This document shows, piece by piece, positions 26,575 through 34,625 of a stretch of DNA of 64,000 nucleotides. The notes beneath the pieces were generated by a model. The model made no database searches. It had not been told where the DNA came from and saw nothing but the letters and a program-made list of their open reading frames with translations. Numbering within the stretch: the stretch's first letter is position 1; every line of letters starts with the position of its first letter. The stretch covers positions 186,001 through 250,000 of the forward strand of contig CAWGRQ010000025.1 in NCBI GenBank assembly GCA_963824985.1, written 5' to 3'. This DNA is from JAFNAG01 sp963824985. GTDB lineage: Bacteria > Acidobacteriota > UBA6911. Both the position numbers and the translations under genes were made by a program.

Positions 26575-28290
26575 ATGAATTCGACGCAAATCAAGATCCT
26601 GCTCGGCCTGATCGCCGCAGTCGCGCTTTGCTGGCTCAGCGCACCATATTGGGGAGCGGAATCAGTCGGTGCGCTGGTTGCAGCGCCAGGGCCGGTTAGA
26701 TTCGACGCGGCCCGGGCCTTCCAGACCACCGAGGAATTTGTGACGCGGAATCCGAAACGGGTTCTGGGGAGCCTCGAGTCGCGCCAGGCTACCGGGTACC
26801 TGCAGGAAACGCTGCACCGCCTCGGATATGAGGTCAGCTTTACCCACTTTGATGCCGTGATCGTGGGGCGCAGCCAGGCGGGTCGCAATGTTCTGGGATT
26901 CAGAAGGGGGCCGGTCCCCGGAATTCTCGTGATCGAGGCTCATTACGACACCGCGCGCACGACGGTTCAGGGTGCGACCGACGATGGTGCCGGCGTTGGG
27001 TCCATGCTCGAACTCGCGCGGGTTTTCGCCGAATCACCGCTAAGGCATAGCCTGCTGCTTGTGGCCTCGGATGGCGAGGAGTGGGGCATGCTGGGGGCCG
27101 CGGATATTGCCGCCAACTTTCCCCAAAGGCAGCAGATCGCGGCCGTGCTGTCTCTCGACGGGTTGAGCCCCGGGGATCTGGCGGGACTGGAGCTGAACAC
27201 GGAAGGGCAGTTGCGCGGATATACCCCCTCATGGCTGCGCCGGATCGCGCGCTCGGCCGCAGAGGCGCAGGGACTTCCTGTGGCCTCACCCTCCGGATTC
27301 CGGGAGATGATCCAGAGGGCCCTCGAGCTGTCCCGCAGCGATCAGGGACCCTTCCTGGCTCTTGGGATTCCGGCGATCAACCTCGGGAGCGTCCCGGCCG
27401 ATCCCGCCGCCGCCAGGGAAATCTACCACTCCGCCAACGACACGGTCGCGAACCTCAGGGCGGCGAGCCTGGCAACTTATGGCGCGGCCGCGGAGCGAAT
27501 CGTCCGGTCCATCGATGAATTGGACCCAGCCCCTGCAGGATCCATGGGGGCCTTGCGCTGGAAGGACGCCGTGTTTATTTCCGGTTCGGCAATGGGAATG
27601 TTGCTGGGCCTGACATTCCTGCCGTTCCTGGCGGCGACGGTTTTCTCCTGGAAGCAACACCGGGAGTCGTTGCGTGCGGACACCGGCTTGCGGGAAGCGG
27701 CCTTCTTTATTGCCTGGATGGCGCCCTTCGCCCTGGCTTTCTCTCTGGTCCAGTTCTCCCGCCTGTTACGCCTGATTCCTCAATACAGTATGTATCCGGG
27801 CCCTTTCAGAGATCCGGTCCTGCTGAACCCTGCCTGGGTGTTGATGGCCGTGATTGCCGCGGTCTCGATCGGCGCCGGCATCGGTCTGCATTTTCTTGTC
27901 CGCTACCTGACCCGGGGGATCCAGCGTTCTTCCTGTTCGTCGAATCTTGCCCTGCAGGCCTTGCTGCTGATCCTTGTCGTCATCGCCTTTCTGTTTAACA
28001 ATTACGCGGCCGTGGCTTTCCTGGCGCTACCGGCTTTGATCTGGAGTACGGTCGGGGGAGGGAAAGGGCGGACGGCGCGCATTGCGGGCGCTGCAGCGAT
28101 CGCTGCCGCCGGGTGCGTTTCGTACGTCGTAGCCATCCAAACCGCCCGCAGCCTGAACGCCGGATGGGACATTTTCTGGTACGCGACGCTCGGATTGAGC
28201 ACGGGCATTTTGTCATGGCAAGGTTTTTTCCTCGGCGCGTCAGCGGTCGTTCTTGGGCTGCGTTTCCTCTCCCTTCAGTTCATACGCTGA
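26575..28290 (+). CDS. Membrane-anchored M28 family zinc aminopeptidase
   Basis: This 571-residue protein has an N-terminal anchor helix (about residues 5-25) and a catalytic M28 domain (about 45-320). Six or more membrane helices then occupy the C-terminal 250 residues. Catalytic motifs are AHYDTA (His123), TDDGAG (Asp136, metal bridging) and DGEEWG (Glu168 as general base, Glu169 as ligand). Family members cleave N-terminal residues from peptides, and the topology places the active domain outside the cytoplasm. The ATG at 26575 has CGGAG six bases upstream; an upstream ATG at 26569 is less well spaced. Confidence 0.88.
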   Translation: MNSTQIKILLGLIAAVALCWLSAPYWGAESVGALVAAPGPVRFDAARAFQTTEEFVTRNPKRVLGSLESRQATGYLQETLHRLGYEVSFTHFDAVIVGRSQAGRNVLGFRRGPVPGILVIEAHYDTARTTVQGATDDGAGVGSMLELARVFAESPLRHSLLLVASDGEEWGMLGAADIAANFPQRQQIAAVLSLDGLSPGDLAGLELNTEGQLRGYTPSWLRRIARSAAEAQGLPVASPSGFREMIQRALELSRSDQGPFLALGIPAINLGSVPADPAAAREIYHSANDTVANLRAASLATYGAAAERIVRSIDELDPAPAGSMGALRWKDAVFISGSAMGMLLGLTFLPFLAATVFSWKQHRESLRADTGLREAAFFIAWMAPFALAFSLVQFSRLLRLIPQYSMYPGPFRDPVLLNPAWVLMAVIAAVSIGAGIGLHFLVRYLTRGIQRSSCSSNLALQALLLILVVIAFLFNNYAAVAFLALPALIWSTVGGGKGRTARIAGAAAIAAAGCVSYVVAIQTARSLNAGWDIFWYATLGLSTGILSWQGFFLGASAVVLGLRFLSLQFIR

Positions 28291-29085
28291 GCCGGCTAGC
28301 TGCTGCTTCTTTGCCCCCTCTCCCGTTTTAAATGGTCACTTACCCATTGTTTCCAGCTCCCATGACCGTGCCGCGACCTGCTCCCGCGAGTGATTTTTCA
28401 CTTTTTTGCCTTGGAGTTCTCAAAACAAATGGGCCAACAAGATTAATAATAACTAATATAAGATGCCTCTCAGGGGCGTCGCTTCCTGGAGCGCCAACCC
28501 CACACGGTTGAACGCGAATTGCCTCTTCGTTCTCGTATATAAAGCTTGTTAGCAGGATAAGGTTGTAGTGCCGCCCTGGCTTGAGACCATCCCGCCGGCT
28601 TCGCACTAAGTCTAAGATCTTAAAAACAAATTAATAAAGCCTAATGTTCTTGCAACTAAACTATTCGCTGGCTAGCATCCCACCATCTGGGTGAATACCA
28701 AGAGAATACGGAACTGGATTTATTGATTCAGTGGGCAAGAGCGGCGAAGGGCCGCTTCCCTGAGCCGGCGACCGGTGTGTATTGATTTTAAGGAATCAAT
28801 ACTGGCAAGGGTCAAGGTTTTGAAGCCGCAGGCACTGCCGGCGGGCTTGCCCCTGGATCGTCCCGCAACCGTGGCGGCCTCGAATTGGTGGGTGCTGTGA
28901 GGGGAGCTCCCGTCCGGGGACCGCAGGGTATGCACTAATCCCTGGTCGGCCAACAACCCTTCGCCGGACTTGCGAAGGGAGGTGGCGCTCGTCTCAATGC
29001 CGCCGCGTCACGGACCGCTTGGGAGGGCGCCGGGGGAGATTCCGGTATTGGAATCGAGAATCAACCATTTCAACCAAGGAACCTT
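28291..29085. other. Long leader/intergenic region upstream of first TonB receptor
   Basis: This 795-bp region has no credible gene. The 3' half (28720-29060) is GC-rich with several hairpins, for example GTATTGATT/GAATCAATAC at 28777-28803 and CCCTTCG/CGAAGGG near 28961-28980. It contains a block shared with the leader of the second receptor. It may be a long structured 5' UTR, but I could not match it to a known riboswitch. Confidence 0.45.
28852..28902 (+). promoter_or_regulatory. Conserved leader block of TonB receptor 1
   Basis: CCTGG-5-CCCGCAAC-24-GCTGTGAGG is found here and, with a 25-base spacer, at 34385-34436. Both lie 183-190 bases before the receptor start. The two receptors also share ATTTCAACC(C)AAGGAACC(C)TT immediately before their ATG. 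This suggests common regulation; the mechanism is unknown. Confidence 0.5.
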
Positions 29086-31698
29086 ATGAAACACAATATC
29101 TGGAAGTTTGTTTTCGTGCTGCTTCTGGTGGCCGCGGCCGGCAGTATCGGGTACGCCCAGGGCGGTGCGAGTTCATCTCTATCCGGAACGGTCGTGGATC
29201 AATCGGGCGGTGTAATTCCGGGGGCCGAGGTACTGGTGCACAACGATGCGACCGGAGCCGAAGCCACGGCCATAACGGCGGCCAATGGGACGTTTTCCAT
29301 TCCGGCTTTGAGCGCCGGTTCGTACACGGCGACGGTCAGCGTGCCGAACTTCAAGCAATCGGTAGTGAAAAACATCGTGCTTGTGGTTGGCGTACCGACC
29401 ACGATCACGGTCAAGCTCGAGGTCGGCGGGAGCAGTGAGACGGTGACGGTGCTGGCGGGGGCGGAGGTGGTGCAGTCGACGACCGCGACCGTATCGACGA
29501 CCCTGGCGACGTCGCAGATTGCGCAATTGCCGCTGGCGACGCGTAATGCGCTGGACTTTCTGGTTTTCCTGCCGGGCGCCAATACGACGGGGAGCGCGCG
29601 CAACACTACTTTCATGGGGTTGCCGAACTCCACGATCAACATTACGGTGGACGGAGTCAACACGCAGGATCAGAACTACAAGGGGCAGTCGGGGGGCGAC
29701 GGGTTCTACACGATGATCACGGCGCGCCCGGACTCGATCCAGGAAGTGAGCGTGTCGACGGCGGCCGCGGGTGCGGACAGCGCGGGTGCGGGAGCGGTAC
29801 AGATCAAGTTCGTCACCCGGTCCGGGAACAACGACTACAACGGGAGCCTGTACTGGTACCACCGCAATCCGTGGCTGAACTCGAACTACTGGTTCAACAA
29901 CCGGGATGTGGCGCCGCGGTATTACGGGGACGGGCCGGGACGGGGGGAGAATTGCACTCCGCAGCAGCTGGTCAGCGAATGGGACAACTGCAAGGCGCCG
30001 CGCACGCGGGTGCTGCTGAATCAGTACGGCGGCCGGGTGGGCGGACCGATTTCGATTCCCAAGCTTTTCTCGGGGAAAGACCGGGCATTTTTCTTTTTGA
30101 ACCTGGAATCGTTTAAGATGCCCAATGGGGAGATCCGGAACAACACGATCTATGATCCGGCGGTGGAGCAGGGGAACTACATTTATCTGTACAAGCAGAG
30201 CGGACAGCCCGACCAGGTAAAGTCCAAGAACCTGCTGACACTGGCGCAGGCCAACGGCTTCACGTCGGTGATGGATCCGACGGTGCAGAAGCTGCTCGCC
30301 GACATCCGCAACTCGACGGGGACGACCGGGAGCCTCTCTTCGTACCCGATTGTGGCGGATCCTCTCTACCAGAGCTACCGCTGGGTGAGCAAGGGGATGG
30401 AGACGCGCGACTACATGACGGTGCGTTTCGACTTCAACGTGACGAGCCGGCAGAAGGTGGAGGCGAGCTTCAACGGGGAGACACGCAAGCGCGACCCGGA
30501 CTATCTTAACGGTCGGGGCTGGCGCTATCCGGGATTCCCCAACTACGGGCTCGTGGATCAGAACCGCGGGTCGGCGGCGTTCGCGCTACGCTCGACGATT
30601 TCGCCGCGCCTGGTGAACGAGGCGCGCGGCGGCTTCACCATGGGGTCGACGCTGTTCAACCCGAACGTGGGATCATCAGCCTTTTCGGGTGAACCGAACG
30701 GGCTCGGCGATCTGGGCGGATACAACTGGACACCTTCCGGGATTACGGGAGTATCGGCGGTAACGAGCCCGAGCCGGCGCAACGGACCTGTGAAGACGTT
30801 CGAGGACACGCTGACCTGGACGAAGGGGGCGCACAGCATGAGCTTCGGGGTATCGTTCATGCATGTCGGCAGCTGGCAGTGGAGCCGGACGCTGGCGCCG
30901 TCGATCGGCTTCGGGCTGCCGAGCTCGTACGATCCGGCGTATGTCATGTTCGATTCGACCAACGGGAAGATCAATTTCCCGAATTCGACGGCGAGCCAGC
31001 AGAGTTCGGCGGCTTCGCTGTATGCATCGTTGACGGCGCGGGTGACATCCATCAGTGCCAACGCGGTCATCGACGAAAACACGGACGAGTACACCTACAA
31101 TGGTGCGCTGGTACAGCGCGCCCGGCAGCGGGAGATGGGGTTGTTTGCACAGGATTCCTGGCGGATGCGCCCCGGCTTGACGCTGACTTTCGGGCTGCGC
31201 TGGGAGCTGTCGTTCCCGTGGACGCCGCTGAACAATGCCTACACTTGGGCGACACCGGACGAGGTGTGGGGGTCGTCGGGGGTGAACAGTCTGTTCCAGC
31301 CGGGCGCCAGCGGCGGGATTTCGACCGTGGTGAACAAGTTCAACCCGGGGGACCCGGCCTACAACCTCGACTACAAGGGATTCGCTCCGAGCCTGGGGTT
31401 TGCGTGGAGCCCGGGTGCACAGGGTGGCGTGCTGGAGAAGATCCTCGGGGAGCGGTTCGTCGACGGTGCTGCGCGGTGGATTCGCGATCGCGTACAACCG
31501 TTACGGGATGTTCGACTACAACTCGATCTTCAGCTCGAACCCGGGCGGACGGATCGTGGCCAACCGGAGCCAGGATCTCGGGAACCTGGTGAACACAGCA
31601 GGAGGGGAGACCTGGCCGCTGCTGTTCCGGGAGAAGAGCCGGCTGGCGCCGCCGAGTTTCCAGACGGCCCCGGTGTTTCCATTGACGCCCTCGATTGA
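29086..31698 (+). CDS. TonB-dependent receptor 1, N-terminal part (frameshifted gene)
   Basis: This is an acidobacterial-type outer-membrane receptor for uptake of a large substrate. A signal peptide (residues 1-25) leads into a carboxypeptidase-regulatory-like beta domain (about 28-110), beginning SSLSGTVVDQSGGVIPGAEV. The plug (about 120-230) and the start of the barrel follow. The protein is strongly similar to receptor 2 along its full length until about base 31452. There, GAGCGGTTCG replaces the expected GAGGGTTCG, so one extra base near 31453 shifts the frame. Residues after that (RFVDGAARW onward) are out of frame. The rest of the gene continues in the overlapping frame to 33076. With the base removed the product would be 1,329 residues. 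Confidence 0.85.
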   Translation: MKHNIWKFVFVLLLVAAAGSIGYAQGGASSSLSGTVVDQSGGVIPGAEVLVHNDATGAEATAITAANGTFSIPALSAGSYTATVSVPNFKQSVVKNIVLVVGVPTTITVKLEVGGSSETVTVLAGAEVVQSTTATVSTTLATSQIAQLPLATRNALDFLVFLPGANTTGSARNTTFMGLPNSTINITVDGVNTQDQNYKGQSGGDGFYTMITARPDSIQEVSVSTAAAGADSAGAGAVQIKFVTRSGNNDYNGSLYWYHRNPWLNSNYWFNNRDVAPRYYGDGPGRGENCTPQQLVSEWDNCKAPRTRVLLNQYGGRVGGPISIPKLFSGKDRAFFFLNLESFKMPNGEIRNNTIYDPAVEQGNYIYLYKQSGQPDQVKSKNLLTLAQANGFTSVMDPTVQKLLADIRNSTGTTGSLSSYPIVADPLYQSYRWVSKGMETRDYMTVRFDFNVTSRQKVEASFNGETRKRDPDYLNGRGWRYPGFPNYGLVDQNRGSAAFALRSTISPRLVNEARGGFTMGSTLFNPNVGSSAFSGEPNGLGDLGGYNWTPSGITGVSAVTSPSRRNGPVKTFEDTLTWTKGAHSMSFGVSFMHVGSWQWSRTLAPSIGFGLPSSYDPAYVMFDSTNGKINFPNSTASQQSSAASLYASLTARVTSISANAVIDENTDEYTYNGALVQRARQREMGLFAQDSWRMRPGLTLTFGLRWELSFPWTPLNNAYTWATPDEVWGSSGVNSLFQPGASGGISTVVNKFNPGDPAYNLDYKGFAPSLGFAWSPGAQGGVLEKILGERFVDGAARWIRDRVQPLRDVRLQLDLQLEPGRTDRGQPEPGSREPGEHSRRGDLAAAVPGEEPAGAAEFPDGPGVSIDALD

Positions 31699-33076
31699 CG
31701 ATTCAATCAATGCGTTCGATCCGAACATCCGGACGCCGTACACGATGTCGTGGACGTTCGGAATCCAGCGGGAGCTGGGAAAGGACATGGCGCTTGAGGT
31801 CCGGTATGCCGCGACACGCAACCTGCAGCCGTGGTATCAGCCGAATCTGAACGGCGAACGGAACATCGTGGAGAACGGGTTCCTGGACGAGTTCTGGAAA
31901 ATGCAGGGGAACCTGTATGCCAACATAGCGGCAGGCAAAGGGCGGACGTTCCGGTATGACTCGACGGTCGCCGGCACGCAGCAGTTGCCGATCCTGCTGA
32001 AGTACCTGGGACGCGGGCTGGATCCGACGCTGGACAAGAACTACACCAGCGCGGTTCTGGGGAGCACCCAGGCGGGATTCTTCACGAACACCTCGTACGT
32101 GAACTACCTGAACAACTACAATCCGGATCCGTTCAGCATGGTGTGGACGCCGCTGCAGCGGGATTCGACGCGGCGCGCGAACGCGCTGGCGAACGGGTTG
32201 CCGGCTAACTTCTTCGTCGTCAATCCGGCGGTGCAGAACGGCGGCGGCTGGGTCTACCAGAACGGCGGCGGCAACTACTACGACTCGATGGTGGTTGAGT
32301 TGCGCCGGAGAATGGCGAAAGGGCTGCTGGTGCAGGCGAGCTACACGTGGGCCAAGGCCTTCAACCTGAACCGGATTTCATTCCGGGCGCCGTGGCAGAA
32401 AGACCTGGGCGGCACGGTGCCGCACTCGTTCAAGGTCAACTGGGTATACGAGATGCCCTTCGGCCGCGGGCGGGCGCTGTTTGGCAGCGCCGGGAGCGTG
32501 GTCAACCAGATCATCGGCAACTGGGAGATGCAGGGTGCGGCCCGGATCCAGAGCGGCAACCTTTGGGACTTCAGTAACGTGAACGTCGTCGGCATGACCG
32601 ACCAGGAACTCCGGGATTCCATCGGCATGTGGTTCGATGACGCCAACAAGCGGATCTACTATGTCCCGAAGGATATCATCGACCAGTCATACAAGGCGTA
32701 CCAGTATGACGCGGGCGGATTCACTTCGGGCGCGCCGACGGGACGGTACCTGGCGCCGGCCGGAAGCGCGGGCGCGGGGAACTGCGTGCAGGTGGTGAGC
32801 GGGGATTGTGCGCCGCGGCATCACTACCTCCGGGGTCCGATGTTCACGCGGTTCGATATGAGCCTGGTGAAACGGATCAAGTTCACTGAGCGGAAGAGCT
32901 TCGAGCTGCGCGGTGAGTTCCTGAACGCGTTCAACAATATCAACTTCAACAACTACTCCAGCCTTTCGGGGAGCAGTTTGAATTTCGCCGTGATCAATGC
33001 TGCGTACACGGACAACAGCAACGAGCAGGATCCGGGCGGACGACTGATCCAGATCGTGCTGCGTTTCAACTTCTAA
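31400..33076 (+). CDS. TonB-dependent receptor 1, C-terminal part (frameshifted gene)
   Basis: This is the continuation of the receptor gene that starts at 29086. Genuine homology begins near base 31453 at SSTVLRGGFAIAYNRYGMFD, matching SQTVIRGGFALAYNHYGMLD of receptor 2. It extends through the beta-barrel to the terminal RLIQIVLRFNF, whose final Phe is the outer-membrane assembly signal. The first 17 or so residues of this open frame are spurious. Amino-acid identity to receptor 2 is very high here, so the frame has been under selection until recently, or the shift is a sequencing error. Confidence 0.8.
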   Translation: MRGARVHRVACWRRSSGSGSSTVLRGGFAIAYNRYGMFDYNSIFSSNPGGRIVANRSQDLGNLVNTAGGETWPLLFREKSRLAPPSFQTAPVFPLTPSIDDSINAFDPNIRTPYTMSWTFGIQRELGKDMALEVRYAATRNLQPWYQPNLNGERNIVENGFLDEFWKMQGNLYANIAAGKGRTFRYDSTVAGTQQLPILLKYLGRGLDPTLDKNYTSAVLGSTQAGFFTNTSYVNYLNNYNPDPFSMVWTPLQRDSTRRANALANGLPANFFVVNPAVQNGGGWVYQNGGGNYYDSMVVELRRRMAKGLLVQASYTWAKAFNLNRISFRAPWQKDLGGTVPHSFKVNWVYEMPFGRGRALFGSAGSVVNQIIGNWEMQGAARIQSGNLWDFSNVNVVGMTDQELRDSIGMWFDDANKRIYYVPKDIIDQSYKAYQYDAGGFTSGAPTGRYLAPAGSAGAGNCVQVVSGDCAPRHHYLRGPMFTRFDMSLVKRIKFTERKSFELRGEFLNAFNNINFNNYSSLSGSSLNFAVINAAYTDNSNEQDPGGRLIQIVLRFNF

Positions 33077-33097
33077 TCTGTCATCACTCGTTGGCAT

Positions 33098-33132
33098 CGG
33101 TGCGGGACCCGGTCAAACCGGATCCCGCACCG
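33098..33132 (+). terminator. Hairpin after receptor 1, possible terminator
   Basis: CGGTGCGGGACCCGG pairs with CCGGATCCCGCACCG around a CAAA-type loop, 20 bp after the stop codon. There is no T tract, so it may stabilise the 3' end and not terminate by itself. Confidence 0.55.
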
Positions 33133-33205
33133 ATAGGCGAGCACCCACGCACCGAAGCGGTGCTCAAGACCGCCCCCCCCCTTCCCCCCCAATAACTCTC
33201 TTTGA

Positions 33206-33384
33206 AGCGGTCCCTCATGCGCCCAGGGGTGCACCCGGTGACGCATGAAAATAGCAGATGTCGCGCGCAGCGCCTTGGACTGCGGCGCCACGGCGCCGCT
33301 TTGCCATCCCGTATGTTGAAGGCGGCGCCATGGCGCCGCCTCCAAGCGCCTCCAGCGCGGGGTCCCGGAAATGTCATTTTCGGA
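33206..33384 (-). repeat. R2 repeat, copy 2
   Basis: The reverse complement of R2 copy 1, with the same loop orientation relative to its conserved flank (CTGCGCGCGACATCTGCTAT). The central palindrome is GGCGCCGCTTT...AAGGCGGCGCC around the GCCATCCCGTATGTTG loop. Confidence 0.82.
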
Positions 33385-33520
33385 GCAGCTCTTCATGCGC
33401 CGTGGCGCACCCGGTGACGCATGAAAATACTTTTGGATGTTGCGACTTAGCGTCTTGGCGTCCTTGCGTTGATCTTTCCTAACGCAATGACGCAGGGGCG
33501 CAGGGCAAAGATCTATTTTC
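33381..33520 (+). repeat. R7 palindromic repeat, copy 2
   Basis: Aligns with the reverse complement of 26214-26352 along its length. It has CGCACCCGGTGACGCATG, then GCGTCTTGGCGTCCTTGCGT facing AACGCAATGACGCA. It abuts R2 copy 2. Confidence 0.8.
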
Positions 33521-34384
33521 GGCGCAGTTTGCGGCGGTAGCCGGTCAATCCCGCATTACACCCTGACATCGCATTCTCGCGCGCCTTCTGCCACTATGGA
33601 TTAGTCAATTACCATGTGTTGGGAAGGTCATATTTAGAAAGTAACAACCATGGAATTATAAGCAATTAATCGCGTCCTGGGGATCGCCTGGCGTCTGATT
33701 TTGGGGCTGGGGCGCTCAATCGCGGCTTCGTCGATAGAAGCGGAACATACCTAAGACGCGCCGCATTCCGGTCCGGCAGGCGCCCCCGGTGACCGGCATC
33801 GGAAACCGGCAAAACATCAAGCGGTGTCCTTGCGTTAGGCCTCCGTAATTGAACTTCCCAAGAAGTTTATATCCTCCCGCGGCGGTAAACCCCGGCAGGG
33901 GAATGAATGTCGGAATATGGGATCTGGTGTCGGTTCCGATCCTGTCGGGGGGCCTGAGGACGACATTCTGCTGGCTGCCGGACCCGATTCGCCTCCATAT
34001 CCGCCCAAATCACCGTCGATGATAAACATTAGATATAACTAATAAAAAGAATACGCTGATTGATATATCCACATTATTATGTTGTCATGTATGGGAAGGA
34101 TGGCTACTATTATCGGCACCGACGCTCAAAAGAGGGCCAAAGCCCTTGATTCGGATACGAGCGAAGGCATGCAGTATAGCGTAAGGGATCGAGAATTCGC
34201 GGCCGAATTTTTGGGGCACCGCGACAGCTTGCCAGATTTGCAGGCCGCGTTTCTTTTTCCTGAGCAAAACCGGGGTAATGAAGGATCCGCATCCGGGAAG
34301 GTCGACAGGATTGCAGTTAAGGGCTACGGCCCCCTGTTGATGATTCCAGAGCGGGAATATTTCTCCGGATCCACGCGGGGCTCC

Positions 34385-34436
34385 CCTGGCCGATCCCGCA
34401 ACTTTTGTGGTCTTTGCTCCGGCCGGCGCTGTGAGG
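34385..34436 (+). promoter_or_regulatory. Conserved leader block of TonB receptor 2
   Basis: CCTGG-5-CCCGCAAC-25-GCTGTGAGG, the counterpart of 28852-28902, located 189 bases before the receptor 2 start. The surrounding leader sequence is otherwise poorly conserved, which makes the block stand out. Confidence 0.5.
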
Positions 34437-34625
34437 GCAGCGCGGGTTGGTGGCTGCGAGGGGCATGATTGATTGACGAAGCGATTTGCTCTCGCGCGCG
34501 AGGCCCGAAGGTCGGCTTATTTCCCTTCATCTGAGCGATATTCGATCAGAAGAAGTCGGTAGTGACGAATCCGGGCAGTGCTGGCTCGGTTTCGAGGATT
34601 AAACATTTCAACCCAAGGAACCCTT

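Larger units (their letters stand above)
33077..34625. other. Long intergenic region between the two TonB receptors
   Basis: These 1,549 bp contain a strong hairpin after receptor 1 (33098-33132), a run of C residues (33167-33190), R2 copy 2 (33206-33384), R7 copy 2 (33381-33520), about 560 bp in which I see nothing, and the leader of receptor 2 with its shared block. Small open frames here lack ribosome sites. Confidence 0.5.

Noticed and set aside
28340..28606. 88-codon minus-strand frame upstream of TonB receptor 1
   Set aside because: No ribosome site, mixed composition, no similarity I recognise; left as intergenic.
28840..28960. Resemblance of the receptor leader (CCCGCAAC) to a cobalamin riboswitch
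   Set aside because: The remaining B12-box elements and the conserved stem order are missing; only one short string matches.
34079..34468. 129-codon frame upstream of TonB receptor 2
   Set aside because: No ribosome site, no recognisable features, and it overlaps the shared leader block.
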